From assembly GCF_024808255.1 (NCBI RefSeq), contig NZ_JANTYS010000038.1, positions 1 through 43,426 on the forward strand: a DNA stretch of 43,426 nt, read 5' to 3'. Positions 37,983 through 43,426 of the stretch are shown here, piece after piece. How positions within the stretch are numbered: position 1 is the stretch's first letter; every line of letters starts with the position of its first letter. Under the pieces are notes generated by a model. The model was not told the origin of the DNA, did no database searches, and saw only the letters and a program-made list of their open reading frames with translations. The translations under genes were made by a program, and so were the position numbers. The DNA is from Mucilaginibacter dorajii (GTDB lineage Bacteria > Bacteroidota > Bacteroidia > Sphingobacteriales > Sphingobacteriaceae).

Positions 37983-39431
37983 TTAAAGTGTTATAGGGTT
38001 GCCCAGGTAATAATCAATCACTTTGGCCCTGAATATAACCATATATTGTGCTTCGATCATATCAAACTGCGATTTGTTCAAGTTGGTTAACGAGGTATTA
38101 TAATCCAAAGAGTTAACCAGTCCTACCGTATAGCGCTGTTGTATAATATTAAAGGCGTCCTTGTTAGCCAGGTAGGTTTGCGTTGATGACAGGTATGATT
38201 TCTCGGCCGATTTTACATCCAACACCGCCTGGTAAATAATTTTGCTTAGGTTATTGCGGGCCAGCTGCGAGGTCACCTTGGCATTTTCATACTGTATTTT
38301 AGCCTTGCGTACAGATGTACGGGCGCTGAACCTGCCGAATATCGGGATCTGTAAACTCACCCCTACAGATTGGTTAAAGTTGTCGCTTAACTGATTAAAA
38401 AATGGATACTTATTAAATACAGCGCTGTATACCGGCGTTGTTACTGGTTGGCTGGTATTACCATTTACGTAACCTATAGTTTGACTCCCCCCGGTTGCGA
38501 CAGCGCCGCCGGATAATTCACGTGCATCTGAATAGTTTGAACCTAACTGGCCAAATAGCACCAGGCTTGGGTAATAATTACCCTGCGCTACTTTAATACC
38601 TTGCTGGGTAGCTTTTTCGCGTTGCTCGGCCAATAACACGTCCGGGTTAACAGCTACCGCTGTTTTAAGCACATCTTCGGCATTGTACAAAGTGTTGATA
38701 TCGGTTAACTTGCTGATATCCGGTTTTTCTACCGCTATGTTGGTAGCCGGACTCATTTCCATATACTGCTTTAAAGTCAATAAAGACAACTCATATGAAT
38801 TTTCGGCATTGGTATAATTCAAATCGGCAGTTGAAACAGATGCTTTAGCTTGCGACAGATCGGCCAGGGTTTGATTACCTACATCAAAGTTCTTTTGCGC
38901 CCTATCCAATGTTATTTTCGAGATATCTATTTGCTGCTGTGCCGCTTTCACCAAATCCTGGTTGGTTAATACCTGCAGGTAAGTGGTAACCACGTTTAAT
39001 ATCAGGTCGTTTTTAACTTTAGCCGTAGCAGTTTTATCAGCATCGAGCAATAACCTGTTTTGAATAATAGTGTTGCGCAACTGCCCGCCCTGAAACAATG
39101 TGATCTGGGTTTGGATAGTTCCGTTCAAGGCAAAAATACGCTGATTAATGAACTGATTGGTTGAAGGGTCGATATTACGGCCAAAGTTGAATGACGCCTG
39201 CGGTCCGGCGGTAAGGTTTGGCAATATATTGTATTTTGATTGCTTTAAGCTTTCATCATCCAAAGCCTCCGTAAACTGCGATTGTTTGATAGTTAGGTTG
39301 CGGTCAAGCGCCAGATCAACAGCCTTTTGTAATGATATTACCTCCTGCGCATGAGCATTAAAGGTAACCGCCGAAAACAGGATGCTGCAAATAACAGTTG
39401 CTTTAAATGATAGTATTAATTTTAGTTTCAT
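37983..39431 (-). CDS. TolC-family outer membrane channel
   Basis: The 482-residue outer membrane efflux protein has a signal peptide ending NAHAQ. Two OEP repeats follow, each with a long helical hairpin: ALDRNLTIKQSQFTEALDDE in the first half and KQGIKVAQGNYYPSLVLFGQ-type sequence in the second. The beta-strand regions include NLTAGPQASFNFGRNIDPST and VGVSLQIPIFGRFSARTSVR. It forms a trimeric tunnel for export of drugs, peptides or proteins. It is the first gene of the two-gene operon with the adaptor. Codon use and layout look native. The cargo is unknown. Confidence 0.93.
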   Translation of the reverse strand: MKLKLILSFKATVICSILFSAVTFNAHAQEVISLQKAVDLALDRNLTIKQSQFTEALDDESLKQSKYNILPNLTAGPQASFNFGRNIDPSTNQFINQRIFALNGTIQTQITLFQGGQLRNTIIQNRLLLDADKTATAKVKNDLILNVVTTYLQVLTNQDLVKAAQQQIDISKITLDRAQKNFDVGNQTLADLSQAKASVSTADLNYTNAENSYELSLLTLKQYMEMSPATNIAVEKPDISKLTDINTLYNAEDVLKTAVAVNPDVLLAEQREKATQQGIKVAQGNYYPSLVLFGQLGSNYSDARELSGGAVATGGSQTIGYVNGNTSQPVTTPVYSAVFNKYPFFNQLSDNFNQSVGVSLQIPIFGRFSARTSVRKAKIQYENAKVTSQLARNNLSKIIYQAVLDVKSAEKSYLSSTQTYLANKDAFNIIQQRYTVGLVNSLDYNTSLTNLNKSQFDMIEAQYMVIFRAKVIDYYLGNPITL

Positions 39432-39528
39432 AAGGTTTTTCTATACAATGGTAAGCAACTGATGATTACATTGCGACGTTGTTTTCTATCTGTCGGAAAA
39501 TTTAATAACATTTATCTTTAGTTTGAAT

Positions 39529-40155
39529 ATGTACCTGGTTAAAACTCCCTGGCTGCTTAAAAAGCTTTATCCCGAGCTGATTTGGAATGTAAATCAAACT
39601 AACCGTTGCATTTATCTCACTTTTGACGATGGACCCATACCTATTGTTACACCATTTGTTTTAAATATTTTAAAACAGTACAATGCTAAAGCCACCTTCT
39701 TTTGCATCGGCGACAATGTAGGCAAACATCCTGATATATTCCGGCAGGTGGTAGATGCCGGGCATGCTATAGGCAACCACACTTATAATCACCTTAAAGG
39801 TTGGAAAACAGAAAATAAAACCTACCTGGATAATTTTTTGCTGGCTGATAAAATTTTAGACACAGAATTGTTCAGACCTCCTTACGGGCGAATCAAAAAA
39901 CAGCAGGTAAAAGACCTAAAATCTGCGAGGCCAGATATCAAAATCATTATGTGGAATGTGCTTAGCGGCGATTTTGATATCAACCTAAAACCAGAAGATT
40001 GCCTAAAGAACGTTATGAAATATACCGAAGCAGGTTCAATGGTGGTGTTTCATGATAGTTTGAAGGCTTTTGACAGGCTGGAATATGTTTTGCCACGGGC
40101 GATGGAGACTTGGAGTAAGGAGGGATACTCTTTTAATTCGCTAAATGCTCGATAA
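39529..40155 (+). CDS. Polysaccharide deacetylase (NodB-homology family)
   Basis: This 208-residue single NodB domain removes N-acetyl groups from a glycan, such as peptidoglycan or a surface polymer. Catalytic motifs: TFDDGP (metal-binding Asp pair, about residue 32), HTYNH (the two metal-binding His), FRPPYGRIKK (Arg/Pro substrate loop) and VVFHDS (catalytic His near the C-terminus). There is no signal peptide, so it is cytoplasmic or membrane-attached by other means. The start at ATG 39529 is chosen over a TTG two codons upstream. It is divergent from the TolC operon across about 97 bases. The short form is common in Bacteroidota. Confidence 0.92.
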   Translation: MYLVKTPWLLKKLYPELIWNVNQTNRCIYLTFDDGPIPIVTPFVLNILKQYNAKATFFCIGDNVGKHPDIFRQVVDAGHAIGNHTYNHLKGWKTENKTYLDNFLLADKILDTELFRPPYGRIKKQQVKDLKSARPDIKIIMWNVLSGDFDINLKPEDCLKNVMKYTEAGSMVVFHDSLKAFDRLEYVLPRAMETWSKEGYSFNSLNAR

Positions 40156-40203
40156 AGTCAGCATTAATAAATGAGCTTTATTAGGGAAATTATTTTTCTT
40201 AAC

Positions 40204-40213
40204 TTTACGTAAA
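40204..40213 (+). promoter_or_regulatory. Palindrome upstream of the second toxin-antitoxin operon
   Basis: TTTACGTAAA is a perfect 10-bp palindrome ending 10 bases before the antitoxin ATG. It overlaps a near-consensus -7 box (TAACTTTA), a good position for autorepression. Confidence 0.4.
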
Positions 40214-40223
40214 TACATTTAAA

Positions 40224-40433
40224 ATGAGAACAGTAACGCTCGATATCCTTAAAGATGAAGCTTATGACTTGTTGAAAGATCTTGAGATGCTAAAAGTAAT
40301 CCGTATACAAAATGATACCGGTGAAAAACAAGTAGCTAAAAATTTATCTGCAAAATATAACGGGGCAATGTCTAAACAATCTGCCGAAGAAATAGATAGG
40401 CAATTTAATGAGCTTCGTGACGAATGGAACTAA
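40224..40433 (+). CDS. Antitoxin-type small protein
   Basis: The 69-residue product opens MRTVTLDILKDEAYDLLKDL, a short beta strand then helix as in ribbon-helix-helix-like or related antitoxins. The C-terminal half is charged and Asn/Glu-rich (QSAEEIDRQFNELRDEWN), suited to wrapping a toxin. It overlaps the downstream PIN gene by 10 bases, the usual coupling of antitoxin and toxin. The family could not be named. It is unlike the DUF2281 antitoxin at 31104. A palindrome lies just upstream. Confidence 0.78.
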   Translation: MRTVTLDILKDEAYDLLKDLEMLKVIRIQNDTGEKQVAKNLSAKYNGAMSKQSAEEIDRQFNELRDEWN

Positions 40434-40813
40434 AATATCTTTGGGATACGAACACTGTTATTTATTATCTCCAAAAACAGTTCCCGGAAACCAACGAAAT
40501 ATTAATGAATGATATCATTAATAACTATCAACCAGCAATATCTGCCATTACCGAGATTGAACTTTTATGTTGGAAAACAGCAAACGAAAATGATCTCGAC
40601 GTTTTAAAAAGCTTCATTTCTGATAGTATTGTATTTGAATTAGAAAACGAAGTAAAAGTACAAACGATTGAAATACGTAGGTTATTCAATCTTAAACTAC
40701 CTGATGCCATAATTGCCGCCACGGCTATTACTTCAAAATTGATATTGATAAGCAATGATAGAGATGGTTTTACCAAAATACCATCCTTAAAGCTGATTAA
40801 CCCTTTCAAGTGA
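40424..40813 (+). CDS. PIN-domain toxin (VapC-like)
   Basis: The 129-residue PIN domain is expected to be a Mg-dependent ribonuclease. Active-site acids: Asp8 in YLWDTNTVIYYL, Glu in SAITEIELLCWK, Asp in LNLKLPDAIIAATAI-type sequence (read as FNLKLPDAIIAATAI), and Asp in LISNDRDGF. It differs clearly from the PIN protein at 30721 in length of the linkers and in lacking the GDPFDR block. The ATG lies within the end of the antitoxin gene (10-base overlap). No sign of decay. Confidence 0.88.
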   Translation: MELKYLWDTNTVIYYLQKQFPETNEILMNDIINNYQPAISAITEIELLCWKTANENDLDVLKSFISDSIVFELENEVKVQTIEIRRLFNLKLPDAIIAATAITSKLILISNDRDGFTKIPSLKLINPFK

Positions 40814-41019
40814 TAATGGTAAGCTTGGTTAGCTTCACCAATTTGAAGAAGTGCCCGCCCCACAATCACCTACCCACTTATTTAGAACATATCCAAATAA
40901 GAATTGACGAAACCTTGATTATTAAATAGATGTTATATTTTGTAAATTCGCCGCACTAAGTTTCTGACAATTAATTTAGTGTCAATTTCTTTTACTTTTC
41001 ACCTAAAAATCAAATACAA
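40814..41019. other. Spacer upstream of aconitase
   Basis: No gene seen. A TTG near 40915 followed by TATTTTG near 40935 might be a weak promoter, with a leader of about 80 bases to the aconitase ATG. A dyad CACTAAG...TTTAGTG surrounds 40955-40981. Confidence 0.35.
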
Positions 41020-43287
41020 ATGGCTTTTGATTTAGATATGATCAAAAAGGTTTACGACCGCTACAGCACCCGTGTGGATGCTGCCCGTAAAGCGACTGGT
41101 AAACACCTTACTTTAACTGAGAAAATTTTATACGCCCACCTTTCTGAAGGTGATGCCCAAACTGCATTTGGCCGTGGTGTTGACTATGTTGATTTTGCAC
41201 CAGACCGCGTGGCCATGCAGGACGCAACAGCGCAAATGGCTTTATTACAGTTTATGCAAGCTGGCCGGCCGCAGGTTGCAGTTCCTTCTACAGTACATTG
41301 CGATCACTTGATACAAGCAAAAGTTGGCGCCGTTGCCGATTTAAATACAGCTATTGACATTAACCGCGAGGTTTATGACTTCCTGGCTTCCGTATCTGAT
41401 AAATATGGTATTGGTTTCTGGAAAGCCGGTGCAGGTATCATCCACCAGGTTGTTTTAGAAAACTACGCCTTCCCGGGCGGTATGATGATCGGTACCGATT
41501 CACATACGCCGAACGCCGGTGGTTTAGGTATGATTGCTATTGGTGTTGGCGGTGCTGATGCCTGCGACGTTATGGCTGGCTTACCTTGGGAACTAAAATT
41601 CCCAAAACTGATAGGTGTTAAGTTAACCGGTAAATTATCTGGCTGGTCATCTGCAAAAGACGTTATTTTAAAAGTGGCTGGTATCCTTACCGTAAAAGGT
41701 GGTACCGGTGCTATTGTTGAATATTTTGGCGAAGGCGCGCGTTCATTATCTGCAACAGGTAAAGGAACCATCTGTAACATGGGTGCCGAAATTGGTGCTA
41801 CCACTTCTGTATTTGGTTACGACGAAAAAATCGCTACCTATTTAACAGGAACCAAACGCGGCGACATTGCCGAATTGGCTAACGCTATTGCCGAACACTT
41901 AACCGGCGACGAAGAGGTTTACGCTAATCCTGAGCAATACTTTGACCAGGTTATCGAGATCAACCTATCTGAATTAGAGCCGCACATTAATGGCCCTTTC
42001 ACACCCGATTTGGCCTGGCCTATCTCTAAATTTGCTACCGCTGTTAAAGAAAACAACTGGCCTGCAAAATTAGAAGTTGGCTTAATTGGTTCATGTACCA
42101 ACTCATCATACGAGGATATTACCCGTTCTGCTTCTATAGCAAAACAGGCTATCGACAAACACCTTACTACCAAGGCTGAGTTTACCATTACACCAGGATC
42201 TGAACTGGTACGCTATACGGTTGACCGTGATGGCTACCTGGATACCTTTGCTCAAATGGGTGGTGTGGTATTGGCTAACGCTTGCGGACCATGTATTGGT
42301 CAGTGGGCACGTCATACAGACGATCCTACCCGTAAAAACTCTATCATCACATCGTTTAACCGCAACTTTGCAAAACGCCAGGATGGTAACCCAAATACAC
42401 ACGCGTTTGTAGCATCGCCAGAAATTGTAACTGCTTTAGCTATTGCAGGTGATTTAACTTTTAACCCATTAACTGATACATTAACCAACTTAAATGGCGA
42501 ACAGGTAAAACTTGACGAACCATTGGGTATTGAAATGCCGGTTAAAGGTTATGCTGTTGAAGATGCCGGTTACCAGGCCCCTGCCGAAGATGGCAGCCAG
42601 GTACAGGTATTGGTTGATCCAAAATCGTCACGTTTGCAATTACTGGAGCCATTTACCGCGTGGGAAGGCACCGATATTAAAGGTTTGAAATTGCTGATCA
42701 AAGCAAAAGGCAAGTGTACTACCGATCATATTTCAATGGCTGGTCCATGGTTAAAGTTCCGTGGCCACTTAGATAACATATCAAACAATATGTTGATTGG
42801 TGCCATCAACTATTTTAACAACACTGCCGATAGCGTTAAAAATGAACTGACCGGCGAATACGGACCAGTACCGGCTACACAACGTGATTACAAAGCTAAC
42901 GGCATTGGATCAATAGTAGTAGGCGACGAAAACTATGGCGAAGGTTCATCACGTGAGCACGCTGCTATGGAGCCACGTCACTTAGGCGTACGTGCCATAT
43001 TGGTAAAATCATTTGCCCGTATCCACGAAACCAACCTTAAAAAACAAGGCATGTTGGGTATCACTTTTGCCGATAACAACGATTACGATAAAATCCAGGA
43101 AGATGATATCATCGACATCACCGGCTTGACAGAATTTGCCCCAGGCAAACAGTTAACTGTTGTATTAAACCACAAAGATGGCTCGGTTGAATCATTCCCG
43201 GTTAACCATACTTATAACGCTCAGCAAATTGAGTGGTTTAAAGCAGGTGGTGCATTAAACATCATTCGCAAACAAATGACCTCTTAA
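41020..43287 (+). CDS. acn: Aconitate hydratase, mitochondrial type
   Basis: Aconitase interconverts citrate and isocitrate through cis-aconitate in the TCA cycle, using a [4Fe-4S] cluster. The three cluster cysteines are Cys359 (LIGSCTNSSYED), Cys422 and Cys425 (NACGPCIGQW), within one residue of the numbering of the animal mitochondrial enzyme. The 755-residue length also fits that type rather than the ~890-residue AcnA. Other landmarks are VPSTVHCDHLIQA, MIGTDSHTPNAGGLGMIAIG and the C-terminal swivel domain loop NYGEGSSREHAAMEPRHLG. Bacteroidota commonly carry this eukaryote-like form. A strong terminator follows. Confidence 0.96.
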   Translation: MAFDLDMIKKVYDRYSTRVDAARKATGKHLTLTEKILYAHLSEGDAQTAFGRGVDYVDFAPDRVAMQDATAQMALLQFMQAGRPQVAVPSTVHCDHLIQAKVGAVADLNTAIDINREVYDFLASVSDKYGIGFWKAGAGIIHQVVLENYAFPGGMMIGTDSHTPNAGGLGMIAIGVGGADACDVMAGLPWELKFPKLIGVKLTGKLSGWSSAKDVILKVAGILTVKGGTGAIVEYFGEGARSLSATGKGTICNMGAEIGATTSVFGYDEKIATYLTGTKRGDIAELANAIAEHLTGDEEVYANPEQYFDQVIEINLSELEPHINGPFTPDLAWPISKFATAVKENNWPAKLEVGLIGSCTNSSYEDITRSASIAKQAIDKHLTTKAEFTITPGSELVRYTVDRDGYLDTFAQMGGVVLANACGPCIGQWARHTDDPTRKNSIITSFNRNFAKRQDGNPNTHAFVASPEIVTALAIAGDLTFNPLTDTLTNLNGEQVKLDEPLGIEMPVKGYAVEDAGYQAPAEDGSQVQVLVDPKSSRLQLLEPFTAWEGTDIKGLKLLIKAKGKCTTDHISMAGPWLKFRGHLDNISNNMLIGAINYFNNTADSVKNELTGEYGPVPATQRDYKANGIGSIVVGDENYGEGSSREHAAMEPRHLGVRAILVKSFARIHETNLKKQGMLGITFADNNDYDKIQEDDIIDITGLTEFAPGKQLTVVLNHKDGSVESFPVNHTYNAQQIEWFKAGGALNIIRKQMTS

Positions 43288-43332
43288 TTTCGGAAGTCGG
43301 ATTTTCGATTTCGGATTTAGCTATTATTTTTG

Positions 43333-43371
43333 AAAGAGGCTGTATCATAAATCATGATCAGCCTCTTTTTT
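43333..43371 (+). terminator. Terminator after aconitase
   Basis: AAAGAGGCTG pairs with CAGCCTCTTT across 16 bases, with a T run. Between the stop codon and this hairpin (about 43290-43320) lies a degenerate TTCGGAAGTCGGATTTTCG-type simple repeat. Confidence 0.85.
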
Positions 43372-43426
43372 ATTACTAATGTTTTATTGCTGTAAATTCA
43401 AATATCTATTTATTGTTTAATTTGTT

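Noticed and set aside
1..43426. CRISPR array, tRNA, rRNA or riboswitch
   Set aside because: No regularly spaced identical repeats, no tRNA cloverleaf or rRNA core sequence and no recognised riboswitch motif were seen by reading. A covariance search was not possible.

Overview
This 43.4 kb window looks like chromosomal DNA of a Sphingobacteriaceae-type Bacteroidota, close to Mucilaginibacter or Pedobacter. The signs are Bacteroidota promoter boxes of the TAnnTTTG type, near absence of Shine-Dalgarno sequences, and Bacteroidota-restricted families (DUF4834, DUF4835/PorD-like). The bamD-rpoZ-coaBC-DUF4835 order and palindromic intergenic repeats typical of this group point the same way. No rRNA, tRNA or CRISPR array was seen.

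Layout. (1) 1-2800: a gene-poor edge with three tandem leftward promoters and an intact IS4-family element (960-2405) inserted in a dispersed repeat, with a 10-bp target duplication. (2) 2826-6332: envelope and core genes bamD, rpoZ, coaBC and a PorD-like gene. (3) 6780-9143: a BlaI/BlaR-type sensor-repressor pair with two operators and an unusual 23-residue repeat tail. (4) 9175-11370: repeats, a decayed PD-(D/E)XK transposase, a hydroxynitrile-lyase-like cupin and a DoxX protein. (5) 11469-18942: upp, a GNAT-MarR operon, uvrB, two small membrane proteins and a YfhO protein. (6) 19041-26429: a DUF433 antitoxin pseudogene, then a surface-glycan cluster of four glycosyltransferases and two methyltransferases, with a divergent flippase. 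(7) 26514-30627: two surface lipoproteins (a PLL-like propeller and an Ig-like plus LamG protein), then typA. (8) 30721-36448: a DUF2281/PIN toxin-antitoxin pair, two alpha/beta-hydrolases, and a co-directional ATP-grasp / GCS2 carboxylate-amine ligase / class I glutamine amidotransferase set. (9) 36596-43287: a periplasmic adaptor plus TolC pair, a polysaccharide deacetylase, a second PIN toxin-antitoxin pair and a mitochondrial-type aconitase.

The best candidate for an under-described system is the hydrolase / ATP-grasp / GCS2 / GATase block at 32310-36448. It carries two amide-forming ligase folds, one amidotransferase-type hydrolase and a serine hydrolase, with no obvious standard pathway around them, and looks like a pathway for making and turning over an unknown amide or small peptide. 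Also notable are the BlaR-like protein with 23-residue repeats, and the dense layer of structured intergenic repeats: a ~100-nt family with four copies, a TGTCATTTCGA palindrome with three copies, and C-rich hairpins that fill gaps from stop codon to start codon.
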